DNA from: Microvirga aerilata
GTDB lineage: Bacteria > Pseudomonadota > Alphaproteobacteria > Rhizobiales > Beijerinckiaceae
DNA: 37,464 nucleotides
Direction: 5' to 3'
Assembly (NCBI RefSeq): GCF_016743775.1
Contig: NZ_JAEQMY010000049.1
Location: 1-37,464 of the forward strand
Within the stretch, counting starts at the first letter, position 1. Each line of letters starts with the position of its first letter. A program made the translations under genes and the position numbers. The notes under the pieces are model-generated. The model saw only the letters and a list, made by a program, of their open reading frames with translations. It searched no databases and was not told the DNA's origin. Below are positions 7,796-14,757 of the stretch, in pieces.

Positions 7796-8809
7796 ATGCC
7801 CCTTTCCCGGCTTTTCGCAGACGACATCCGGGCCCTTCGAGAGGATGCGACCGGCCTCGTCGCTCATCCGGAACGGGAGCGGGTGGGACGGCTGGCCGAG
7901 AGAGCCGCCCGCTCCGCCCTGCCGGTCCTCGTCGAAAGCGAGCCGGGCAGCGGCGCTCAGGCGCTTGCCGGCGCGATCCATGACTGCAGCGAGCGGGCCA
8001 GCCGCCCGTTCATCCGCCTTCATGCGGGGGAGCCGCCGGACCGGAAGGATGCCGAGCCGATCCTCTCCGGCATTCGGGCCGCCCATGGCGGCACGCTCCT
8101 CATTCAGGAGGTGGAACGCTTGGGCAGCGCGGACCAGGGCCACCTGCTGGACTGCCTCCACCGGCGGGACGCGCGCCGCCACGACGTGCGAATCATAAGC
8201 TCATCGGGCTTCGATCTTGCCGGCCTGGTGCGCGAAGGCCGCTTTCGCGAAGACCTTTACTACCGGCTCCAGGCGCTGCCCATCTCTCTTCGCCCCTTGC
8301 GGGCCCAGCGCGATGCGGTCGCCGAGTGGGCCCACCGCCTCATGAGCCGCTTCGCAGCCGACGAGGGCAAGCGGATCAGGGGCCTGTCGACGGATGCCGC
8401 CTCTCTGCTGGCCCGCTACGACTGGCCGGGCAACCTGCGGCAGCTCGAGAATGCCGTCTACCGCGCCGTTCTCCTGGCCGAAGGGCCTTTTCTGACGGCA
8501 ACGGAGTTCCCGCAGATCGCCGCCCGCCTCCAGGGGCAGCGCATCGAGATCCCGCCGGTGCCGGCGCCGCGCCCGCTCGCCCCATACCGGGAGACGGAGC
8601 CTGCCGAAAGGGCAGCTCCTCACGCTTTGTCGCTCATTAACGATACGGGCGAAATGTTGACGCTCGCGGATCTGGAGGCGCAGGCGATTCGGTTCGCACT
8701 CCTGCATTATCAAGGACATATGTCGGCGATCTCGCGCCATCTGGGAATCGGGCGCTCGACCCTTTACAGAAAATTGAAAGAACTTGGCTTAGACGATGAA
8801 GCCGCATGA
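7796..8809 (+). CDS. Degenerate NtrC-type AAA+/Fis regulator lacking GAFTGA
   Basis: This 337-residue regulator has an AAA+ core of the sigma-54 activator type and a C-terminal Fis-like helix-turn-helix (about 295-335, ending in GIGRSTLYRKLKELG). There is no receiver domain. The core keeps the arginine-finger region GRFREDLYYRL and the sensor II region WPGNLRQLEN. Key residues are altered: the Walker A Lys is Ala54 (GSGAQ), the Walker B Asp is Gln104 (LLIQE), and the segment that normally holds the GAFTGA loop is deleted. By family knowledge it should not remodel sigma-54 polymerase, and probably binds DNA as a plain activator or repressor. The ATG at 7796 is chosen because upstream sequence has no family similarity. 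It abuts the L,D-transpeptidase gene. Confidence 0.85.
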   Translation: MPLSRLFADDIRALREDATGLVAHPERERVGRLAERAARSALPVLVESEPGSGAQALAGAIHDCSERASRPFIRLHAGEPPDRKDAEPILSGIRAAHGGTLLIQEVERLGSADQGHLLDCLHRRDARRHDVRIISSSGFDLAGLVREGRFREDLYYRLQALPISLRPLRAQRDAVAEWAHRLMSRFAADEGKRIRGLSTDAASLLARYDWPGNLRQLENAVYRAVLLAEGPFLTATEFPQIAARLQGQRIEIPPVPAPRPLAPYRETEPAERAAPHALSLINDTGEMLTLADLEAQAIRFALLHYQGHMSAISRHLGIGRSTLYRKLKELGLDDEAA

Positions 8810-8835
8810 CGTTTTGCGCGTTAAGCGTAACAGAC

Positions 8836-8849
8836 GTGTGCCTGCACAC
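8836..8849. promoter_or_regulatory. Dyad between regulator and L,D-transpeptidase genes
   Basis: GTGTGC-CT-GCACAC is a perfect 14-base inverted repeat just after the regulator stop and 65 bases before the ldt start. Its size and place fit a dimeric DNA-binding site, possibly for the Fis-type regulator encoded just upstream. Binding is inferred. Confidence 0.4.
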
Positions 8850-8866
8850 TGACAAAATTCATTTGA

Positions 8867-8887
8867 TGGAGGATTCCCCATCCTCCA
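8867..8887 (+). other. Hairpin in ldt leader
   Basis: Perfect 8-base arms TGGAGGAT / ATCCTCCA enclose a 5-base loop, 14 bases ahead of the real Shine-Dalgarno GAGGAG (8901-8906). The left arm contains GGAGG and adjoins an in-frame ATG at 8866, so the stem would hide a decoy ribosome site. No T-run follows, so it is not an intrinsic terminator. Confidence 0.5.
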
Positions 8888-8913
8888 ACTCCATTGCGAT
8901 GAGGAGCAAGGTC

Positions 8914-10692
8914 ATGCGTGGCTTGCGCAAGACGGCTTTTTGGCTCGGCCTGTTCGGATCCGTCTCCCTCCTGCCCTTGTCCGTCATGGCGGAAGACGCC
9001 AGCGTCTCCCAGCCCGACAATCCTCATCCGGTTCTGGCGGACAGCCCCGCAGAGCCCTCCTTCCACGATGTCGCGACCTTAGAGGCTCCTGCCGGCAAGG
9101 ACTTGGGGCCCCCGGCCATTCCGCTTCCGGAACCCGCACCCGTTTCCCTCGAGGCCGCGGATCTGAAGCCAGCGCCGTCCATCGACATTCCCCTGCCGGA
9201 TGCAGCACCCGTGACGGCGCTCATGCAGGCGGACCTGTTCCGCATGGCGGTGGAGGGAATCTTCGCGAACGAGGCTGCCCTGCGCCAGCTGCGCGTCGGC
9301 GGCAGGGACCGGGAGGCGCTTTCCGCCTTCTACGCGCAGGCCGAGCGTCCGCTGGCCTGGTCGCAGGATGGCGTCTGGTCTCCGGCAGCCCGCGCGGTGA
9401 TGGAGCAGCTGAAGTCCGCCGACGAGGACGGGTTGAACCCTGCGGATTATCCCCTGCCCGACCGCGGACTGCGCAAGGAGGCGCCCCCCGCTCAATGGGC
9501 CGAGGCCGATCTGAAGCTCAGTCTCTCCGTCATCCGCTATGCCCGCGACGCGCGGGGGGCCCGCATCGACCTTCCCCGCCTCTCGCCGCTCGTGACGCCC
9601 AAACTCGCGATCCCCGAGATCGGCGAGGTGCTGGCGAAGGTGGCGTCCGCGAAGGACGCCGGCGCTGCGCTCTCAGGCTACAATCCGCCCCATGCCGGCT
9701 ACCGGGCTCTCAAGGAGCGCCTCGCCAAGCTGCGCGAGAACCATCCGACCCAGCCCAGCGTGCGCCTGCCGAAAGGCCCTATCCTTCGGGTCGGCATGAA
9801 GGATCCGCGCGTGCCCCTGATCCGCGCGCGCTTCAACCTGGCGAAGGATGCGGACAACCAGACGGTTTACGACGAGCGCGTCGCCTCCGCGGTGGCCGCG
9901 TTCCAGAAGGAGAAGGGCCTGCCGGACACCGGCGTTCTCAACGCCCAGACGGTTGCGGCCCTTTCCGGCCCCTCGGTGATGCAGCGGGAATCCGAGCTGA
10001 TCGCCAACATGGAGCGCTGGCGCTGGCTGCCCGCCGATCTGGGCTCGAGGCATATCATGGTGAACGTGCCCGAATACCGCCTGCAGCTGATGGAGGGGCG
10101 CCATGTGGTTCATGAGACCCGCGTCATCGTCGGCAAGGAGCAGTCGCAGACGCCGATCTTCTCCGAGAACATGAAATACCTGGTGGTCAACCCGTCCTGG
10201 ACGATCCCGCCCTCGATCATGAAGAAGGAGATCCTTCCCGCCCTCGCGAACGATCCGAGCTACGCGGCGCGCAAGGGCTACAAGGTCATCCGCAGAGGCA
10301 ACCAGATCTCCGTGCAGCAGCCTCCGGGCGAACGCAATGCGCTGGGCTACGTGAAGTTCATGTTCCCGAACCAGCATGCGGTCTATCTGCACGACACGCC
10401 GAACCGCAATCTCTTCTCCGCCAGCAAGCGCGCCCTCAGCCATGGCTGCGTGCGCGTCGACAAACCCTTCGCGCTGGCGGAAGAGATCATGGGCAAGGAC
10501 GGGAAATGGACCGAGCAGAAGCTGCGCGGCCTCATCGGCAAGGGCGAGCGCTACGTGCATCTCACCGATCCCCTGCCCGTGCATCTGGCCTACTTCACCG
10601 TGGCCATCGACGAGAAGGGCGAGATGAAGAAGTTCGAGGACATCTACGGCCTCGACCGCAAGGTTCGCGCCGCCTTGAACCTGGCCGAATAA
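8914..10692 (+). CDS. L,D-transpeptidase (YcbB/LdtD type)
   Basis: This 592-residue exported enzyme forms 3-3 peptidoglycan crosslinks. The ATG at 8914 is chosen for its GAGGAG site seven bases upstream and because a clean signal peptide follows (MRGLRKTAFWLGLF to VMAEDA); the frame is open back to 8806. After a Pro-rich linker come the scaffold domain (about 120-280), a peptidoglycan-binding domain (about 288-353) and the YkuD catalytic domain (about 380-525). The catalytic motif SHGCVRV places the nucleophile at Cys512 with His510 beside it. It follows the degenerate regulator and precedes a MepK-like endopeptidase, so a wall-remodelling unit is likely. Confidence 0.93.
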   Translation: MRGLRKTAFWLGLFGSVSLLPLSVMAEDASVSQPDNPHPVLADSPAEPSFHDVATLEAPAGKDLGPPAIPLPEPAPVSLEAADLKPAPSIDIPLPDAAPVTALMQADLFRMAVEGIFANEAALRQLRVGGRDREALSAFYAQAERPLAWSQDGVWSPAARAVMEQLKSADEDGLNPADYPLPDRGLRKEAPPAQWAEADLKLSLSVIRYARDARGARIDLPRLSPLVTPKLAIPEIGEVLAKVASAKDAGAALSGYNPPHAGYRALKERLAKLRENHPTQPSVRLPKGPILRVGMKDPRVPLIRARFNLAKDADNQTVYDERVASAVAAFQKEKGLPDTGVLNAQTVAALSGPSVMQRESELIANMERWRWLPADLGSRHIMVNVPEYRLQLMEGRHVVHETRVIVGKEQSQTPIFSENMKYLVVNPSWTIPPSIMKKEILPALANDPSYAARKGYKVIRRGNQISVQQPPGERNALGYVKFMFPNQHAVYLHDTPNRNLFSASKRALSHGCVRVDKPFALAEEIMGKDGKWTEQKLRGLIGKGERYVHLTDPLPVHLAYFTVAIDEKGEMKKFEDIYGLDRKVRAALNLAE

Positions 10693-10735
10693 TCCTTCTT
10701 TTCGGCTGCTTTTCAGGCCAGTTTTTCTCCCTCAC

Positions 10736-10751
10736 TTAACGGGAAGGTAAC
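10736..10751 (+). promoter_or_regulatory. CtrA-like half-site pair
   Basis: TTAA-N7-GTAAC lies between the ldt stop and the DUF882 peptidase start, one mismatch from TTAA-N7-TTAAC. It sits about 76 bases before the GTG start at 10827. This is a pattern match only. Confidence 0.35.
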
Positions 10752-10765
10752 CGTCTTCGGCAAAG

Positions 10766-10802
10766 ATCCTTTCACCTTAAAGGATGCGGCATCCCCGGAT
10801 GC
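10766..10802. promoter_or_regulatory. Two adjacent dyads before the DUF882 peptidase gene
   Basis: ATCCTTT-N6-AAAGGAT (10766-10785) is followed closely by GCATCC-CC-GGATGC (10789-10802). Both have perfect arms and lie within 62 bases of the start codon. They could be operator sites or leader hairpins; neither is followed by a T-run. Confidence 0.4.
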
Positions 10803-10826
10803 AGCCCGGTAAAGACGAGTATCACA

Positions 10827-12518
10827 GTGAGAGTATTGCGTTTGGACCGCACGGCGTATCATGCGGGAAAGCGGCGTCCGCTTTTCCGTGCCGGCATGGG
10901 TCTTGCGGCCTTTTTGGCCATTATGGTGGGTGGGGTGCGCGGCACGCAGGATGCGGTCGCCAACGGCGACACCCGCACGCTGACCTTCTACCACAACAAC
11001 ACCAAGGAAAGCCTCACCGTCACGTTCCGTCGCAACGGACAATACGACTCAGGCGCCCTGCAGCAGCTCAACTGGTTCCTGCGCGACTGGCGGCGCGCCG
11101 AGGCCACCCGCATGGACCCGCGCCTGTTCGACACGGTGTGGGAGGTCTACCGCGAGGTGGGATCGGACGCGCCGGTGCATGTGAACTCGGCCTACCGCTC
11201 CCCGAAAACCAACTCGATGCTCCGCCGGCGCTCCAGCGCGGTGGCCAAGAACAGCCAGCACATGCAGGGCAAGGCGTTGGACTTCTATCTGCCCGATGTG
11301 TCGGCCGCGCGCCTGCGCGCCATCGGCATGAGGCTGCAGAACGGCGGCGTCGGCTATTATCCCAACGCCTACACGCCCTTCGTCCATCTGGACGTGGGCA
11401 GCGTGCGGGCCTGGCCGCGCATGACCCGTTCCCAGCTCGCCAGCATCTTCCCCGACGGCAGAACGGTGCATATCCCGTCCGACGGCCGCCCCCTGCCGGG
11501 CTACGACGAAGCGCGCGCCGAGGTGCTGGCCAAGGGCGGCACGGTGGCCGGCTACACGGCTTACGCGGATGCGGAAGAGGCCGTGTCCGAGCAGCCCCGC
11601 CGCAAGGGCTTCTGGGCCACCCTGTTCGGTCTTGGCGACGACGAGGAGGAGGATGCGGAGGAAATCCGCACCGCGTCCCGGCCGGGACGCCCGCTCGTCG
11701 CCTCCTCCAGCGAGCAGCCGCAGAACTACTATGCGAGCGACTCCAACTCTTCGGTCTATGCGGCGATGCAGTCGGCGCAGGCTCCGGTTCGGGTAGCCCG
11801 TCAGGCTCCGGTGGCCGTGCAGCCCCGGCCCGAGCCGCCCGCGCCAGCCGTCATGGCCGCCATGGCACCGGCCTTGCGTGAGGACCTGACGCCTCCGGCC
11901 GCCGCTCCGCTGCCTCCGACCCGGATCAACGGGGCGCCCAGCACGGTCCAGACCGCGTCAGGGCCGGCCCTGGCATGGCAGCAGGGCGCAGAGGGCCAAG
12001 GCACCAGGGACTCGGATCTGTCCATCGCCAAGGGCATGGCCTTCGCGCCCATGCCGCCCCGGCGGCCGGATGGGGATGATACAGGCGCCGAAACCGTGGC
12101 CCTGGCCTATGCGCCGCTTCCGCCGGCACGGCCGGGCTCGCTTGCGGCCACCAACCCGATCCCCGGCCTTCAGGAGCTGCGCGGCTCGACGGAGCTTGCG
12201 GCTGCCGCTCCGGAGGCTCAGCACCCGCTGCCGCCGCGCCGCCCGGATCTGCGCCCCGTCATGGTGGCCGCCGCTGCTCCGGTCGACATCCCGGTGACAG
12301 GCTCGACGCTTAAGGAGCCGGCCAAGGAGACGAAGAAGGCCACGGCTCCCGAGCCAAAGGCGCCCCCGACCCCGAAGAAGGCTCCGGCAACGGCGCTCAG
12401 CGCCCTCATGACGGAGCAGCCAAGCCTCCATATGGGCTTCTCCAGCAAGCCCGTAGGCGACCTGGCGACGAACCGGTTCACGGGTCCGGCGGTCAAGCCG
12501 CTGAACGTGGTGCGATAA
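10827..12518 (+). CDS. DUF882 / MepK-like (M15) peptidoglycan endopeptidase
   Basis: This 563-residue exported zinc peptidase of the YcbK/MepK type starts at a GTG. The N-terminus has KRRPLF before a hydrophobic helix, a weak twin-arginine-like signal; E. coli MepK is a Tat substrate. The catalytic domain (about 45-210) has the M15-like zinc ligands His145 and Asp152 (in QHMQGKALDF) and His187 in FVHLD. E. coli MepK cleaves 3-3 crosslinks and meso-DAP-D-Ala bonds, a fitting partner for the L,D-transpeptidase upstream. About 330 C-terminal residues are Pro/Ala-rich and low in complexity, with four PLPPxR-like motifs, and have no recognisable domain. A strong hairpin terminator follows. Confidence 0.85.
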   Translation: MRVLRLDRTAYHAGKRRPLFRAGMGLAAFLAIMVGGVRGTQDAVANGDTRTLTFYHNNTKESLTVTFRRNGQYDSGALQQLNWFLRDWRRAEATRMDPRLFDTVWEVYREVGSDAPVHVNSAYRSPKTNSMLRRRSSAVAKNSQHMQGKALDFYLPDVSAARLRAIGMRLQNGGVGYYPNAYTPFVHLDVGSVRAWPRMTRSQLASIFPDGRTVHIPSDGRPLPGYDEARAEVLAKGGTVAGYTAYADAEEAVSEQPRRKGFWATLFGLGDDEEEDAEEIRTASRPGRPLVASSSEQPQNYYASDSNSSVYAAMQSAQAPVRVARQAPVAVQPRPEPPAPAVMAAMAPALREDLTPPAAAPLPPTRINGAPSTVQTASGPALAWQQGAEGQGTRDSDLSIAKGMAFAPMPPRRPDGDDTGAETVALAYAPLPPARPGSLAATNPIPGLQELRGSTELAAAAPEAQHPLPPRRPDLRPVMVAAAAPVDIPVTGSTLKEPAKETKKATAPEPKAPPTPKKAPATALSALMTEQPSLHMGFSSKPVGDLATNRFTGPAVKPLNVVR

Positions 12519-12520
12519 GG

Positions 12521-12547
12521 AAAAGGGCTCCGAAAGGAGCCCTTTTT
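12521..12547. terminator. Shared bidirectional terminator
   Basis: Eleven-base arms AAAAGGGCTCC / GGAGCCCTTTT close over a GAAA loop, with a T-tract on the plus strand and an A-tract that serves the minus strand. It lies between the convergent DUF882 and DUF1989 genes and can end both. Confidence 0.9.
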
Positions 12548-12569
12548 GCATCGGGCGGTCGAGAACCTC

Positions 12570-13430
12570 TCAGTCGCCGTGCCGCCGGCTGTAGCCGTTG
12601 CGCGGCGGCGATGTCCAACCTCGAGGCGGCGCCTCAGGCCGGTAGATCTCCACGAGCAGGGGATGGCAGGCGGCCACATCGCTCGAATGCTCGGCGCTGC
12701 AATCGCCCCCCGGACAGGCGGACAGGCCGCCAAGCAGATCGATCTCGGCAAAGAACTCCAGAAAGTCCCCCGGCCTGACCGGGCTTGCCTTCATGAAATA
12801 CTGCCCCGTGTCGCGGGTGAAGCCGGTGCACATGAAGACGTTGAGCACATCGTGCACCGCCAGCTCCGCAATCTCTTTTGGCAGGCCTGCTCCGCCTGCC
12901 AGAGCGCGGGTCAGGTTCGAGTGGCAGCAATGGTGGTATTCGTGGCCTGAGAGAAGTTTGTGCGTGTAGGGATCGCAGCGTGTGCCGATCACGTCATGGA
13001 CTGAGCCGCCATATTCGTCGAAGCCATACCAGTCGAGGGTATCGTGGGTGATCGTCGCCATCGGCCGCAGATAAGGCAGGCATGACCAGAGCTGGTCTCC
13101 GGTGGACAGGTGCGTGCCGTGCAGGGCCCTGGTCTTGCCGGAGAAGAAGCGCTCGTCGAGATCGTCAGCCGCCCAGAGGTTGAGGTCGCCCACCTGCGGC
13201 CCCTCGATGCTGACGATGCGAAAGAAGCAGCCGGCCGGCACATGGAACGAGCGCGCGTCGCGCGGCGGCACGACAACCTCGTCCACCTTCTGCCAGCCGT
13301 CGCGAGCAGCCTGGTAGGCCGCAAGGTCCGGTCGCGGCAGCGTATCGACCGGGTAGCAGATGACGGGAGCGATCCGCCTGCGGGCATCCGCATCGGCGGG
13401 AGCCGCCACTTCGTTCAACGCTTGTTTCAT
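12570..13430 (-). CDS. DUF1989 (urea carboxylase-associated family) protein
   Basis: This 286-residue protein belongs to the DUF1989 family, whose members often sit beside urea carboxylase or amino acid genes. The ATG at 13430 is preferred over a TTG at 13445 because GGAGAG stands just before it. Visible features are VPAGCFFRIVSIEGPQVGDLNLW near residues 65-90, a Cys-rich HEYHHCCHSN segment and a CPGGDC motif; the His and Cys clusters suggest metal binding. There is no signal peptide. No urea carboxylase or allophanate hydrolase gene is nearby, so the biochemical role is unknown. Confidence 0.8.
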   Translation of the reverse strand: MKQALNEVAAPADADARRRIAPVICYPVDTLPRPDLAAYQAARDGWQKVDEVVVPPRDARSFHVPAGCFFRIVSIEGPQVGDLNLWAADDLDERFFSGKTRALHGTHLSTGDQLWSCLPYLRPMATITHDTLDWYGFDEYGGSVHDVIGTRCDPYTHKLLSGHEYHHCCHSNLTRALAGGAGLPKEIAELAVHDVLNVFMCTGFTRDTGQYFMKASPVRPGDFLEFFAEIDLLGGLSACPGGDCSAEHSSDVAACHPLLVEIYRPEAPPRGWTSPPRNGYSRRHGD

Positions 13431-13600
13431 GCATCTCTCCAGCAATGGGCTTCAAACCCTTATAGGCAAGGAGATTGCCGGGAGCGAGCCGCAAGGATGC
13501 ATGGCGGCTGACCGGAAATGAACGGTCCCGGCCTGAAAAACCTTTTTGCTTGAGCTCCCTATGGTCTCGTATTCTATGGCCCGATCACGAGGACAGCCTG

Positions 13601-14047
13601 ATGAAAGACGCGAACGCCACCCGCTCCCTGGAGGCCTACCCGAGCCGGACCTCCGCCGACATCCGCTACTCGGATCTGGACCGGCAGGGTCACGTCAACA
13701 ATGCGGTGTTCGCAACCTTCTCGGAGGTGGGCCGGGTGGCCTTCATGTACGATCCGGCCAGGCCGCTCGCGTCCGAGGGCAGAAGCTTCGTCATCGCAAG
13801 GCTGCTGATCGACTTCCGGGCGGAGCTTTTCTGGCCCGGCACGGTCGAGATCGGCACGGGCGTCGTGCGTGTGGGGCGCAGCTCGTTCACCCTGGCACAG
13901 GGCATGTTCAGCGACGGGCGTCTTGTGGCGACCACGGAGGCCACCATCGTCATGGTGGACAAGGAGACGCGCCGCTCCACGCCCTTGCCGCCCGTGACCT
14001 TGGACATTCTGCAGAGCCTGATGCTGGCCGACGCATCCCGGGAATGA
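13601..14047 (+). CDS. Acyl-CoA thioesterase (4HBT hotdog fold)
   Basis: This 148-residue protein has the hotdog-fold signature RYSDLDRQGHVNNAVF, with the Asp that 4-hydroxybenzoyl-CoA thioesterases use (normally D-x-x-G-H-V-N-N). It probably hydrolyses acyl-CoA thioesters in the cytoplasm. The ATG at 13601 follows a GAGG site about eight bases upstream and begins just ahead of the conserved domain; the frame is open to 13475. It is divergent from the DUF1989 gene and shares a terminator region with the convergent GapR gene. The acyl substrate cannot be told from sequence. Confidence 0.88.
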   Translation: MKDANATRSLEAYPSRTSADIRYSDLDRQGHVNNAVFATFSEVGRVAFMYDPARPLASEGRSFVIARLLIDFRAELFWPGTVEIGTGVVRVGRSSFTLAQGMFSDGRLVATTEATIVMVDKETRRSTPLPPVTLDILQSLMLADASRE

Positions 14048-14060
14048 CGAGGCCTCAATG

Positions 14061-14094
14061 AAAAAGCCCCGCAGCGTTGGCTGCAGGGCCTTTG
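14061..14094. terminator. Bidirectional terminator between thioesterase and gapR
   Basis: The arms GCCCCGCAGC / GCTGCAGGGC (one mismatch) enclose GTTG. AAAAA precedes the stem (T-run on the minus strand, serving gapR) and a short CTTT follows on the plus strand (serving the thioesterase). Confidence 0.75.
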
Positions 14095-14122
14095 AAAACA
14101 CCGGATCGGTGAACTCCCGGCG

Positions 14123-14380
14123 CTAGGCCATGCCGAGCGCCTGCATGTAGAGCTCGAGGATGGCCTCCTCTTCCTGGCGCTCGGCATAGTCGCGCTTGCG
14201 CAGGGAGATGATCTTGCGAAGAACCTTGGTGTCGAAGCCGTTGCCCTTGGCCTCGGCATAAACGTCCTTGATGTCGCCCGCGATGCCGGCCTTTTCCTCC
14301 TCGAGGCGCTCGATGCGCTCGATGAAGGCCTTCAGCTGGTCGGCTGCGACGGATTCGGTGTTGAAAGCTGCGTCATCCAT
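14123..14380 (-). CDS. gapR: GapR-family (DUF2312) DNA-binding protein
   Basis: This 85-residue protein is DUF2312. In Caulobacter, GapR is a small nucleoid protein that tracks overtwisted AT-rich DNA ahead of replication forks and aids topoisomerases. The sequence shows the family coiled-coil, QLKAFIERIERLEEEKAGI near residues 15-33, then the conserved GNGFDTKVLRKII and LRKRD stretches. An AGGGG site precedes the ATG. It is the last gene of a minus-strand series with N-formylglutamate amidohydrolase and DUF1244, 61 bases after the latter. Family call is firm; identical function in this species is inferred. Confidence 0.9.
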   Translation of the reverse strand: MDDAAFNTESVAADQLKAFIERIERLEEEKAGIAGDIKDVYAEAKGNGFDTKVLRKIISLRKRDYAERQEEEAILELYMQALGMA

Positions 14381-14441
14381 GAATGGAGCCCCTAAGTGAT
14401 GGCATTGGTACCAGTGTTATGGTCATTTGGTTGAAGCCGCT

Positions 14442-14747
14442 TTAAAGCGCGGGCTTCGATTTTTCGAAATTCTCGATCTGCGACGGGGTGGCCTCGCCCT
14501 GGTGGCGCTGCTTCCACTCCTCATAGGGCATGCCATAGACGTATGTGCGGCTCTCCTCCTTGGAGAGGGCGACGCCGCGCTCGCCTGCCGCATCCTGGAG
14601 CCAGTTGGACAGGCAATTCCGGCAGAAGCCGGCCAGGTTCATGAGGTCGATGTTCTGGACGTCCGTCCGCTCGCGCAGGTGCTCCAGGAGCCTGCGGAAG
14701 GCAGCGGCTTCCAGTTCGGTTCGGGTTTGCTCGTCGATGCCCTTCAT
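14442..14747 (-). CDS. DUF1244 domain protein
   Basis: This 101-residue alphaproteobacterial protein matches the DUF1244 family, with the signature AGFCRNCLSNW (two Cys) and YGMPYEEWK. The ATG at 14747 has a GAGGAG site ten bases upstream and starts 10 bases after the stop of the N-formylglutamate amidohydrolase gene, so the two are almost certainly cotranscribed. It has no signal peptide. The function of the family is not established as far as I know; the paired Cys could bind metal or act in redox. Confidence 0.88.
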   Translation of the reverse strand: MKGIDEQTRTELEAAAFRRLLEHLRERTDVQNIDLMNLAGFCRNCLSNWLQDAAGERGVALSKEESRTYVYGMPYEEWKQRHQGEATPSQIENFEKSKPAL

Positions 14748-14757
14748 GGCCTTCTCC

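Noticed and set aside
8806..8913. Earlier start codons for the L,D-transpeptidase (8806, 8866, 8899)
   Set aside because: They would put up to 36 polar residues before the signal peptide, and only the ATG at 8914 has a well-spaced GAGGAG.
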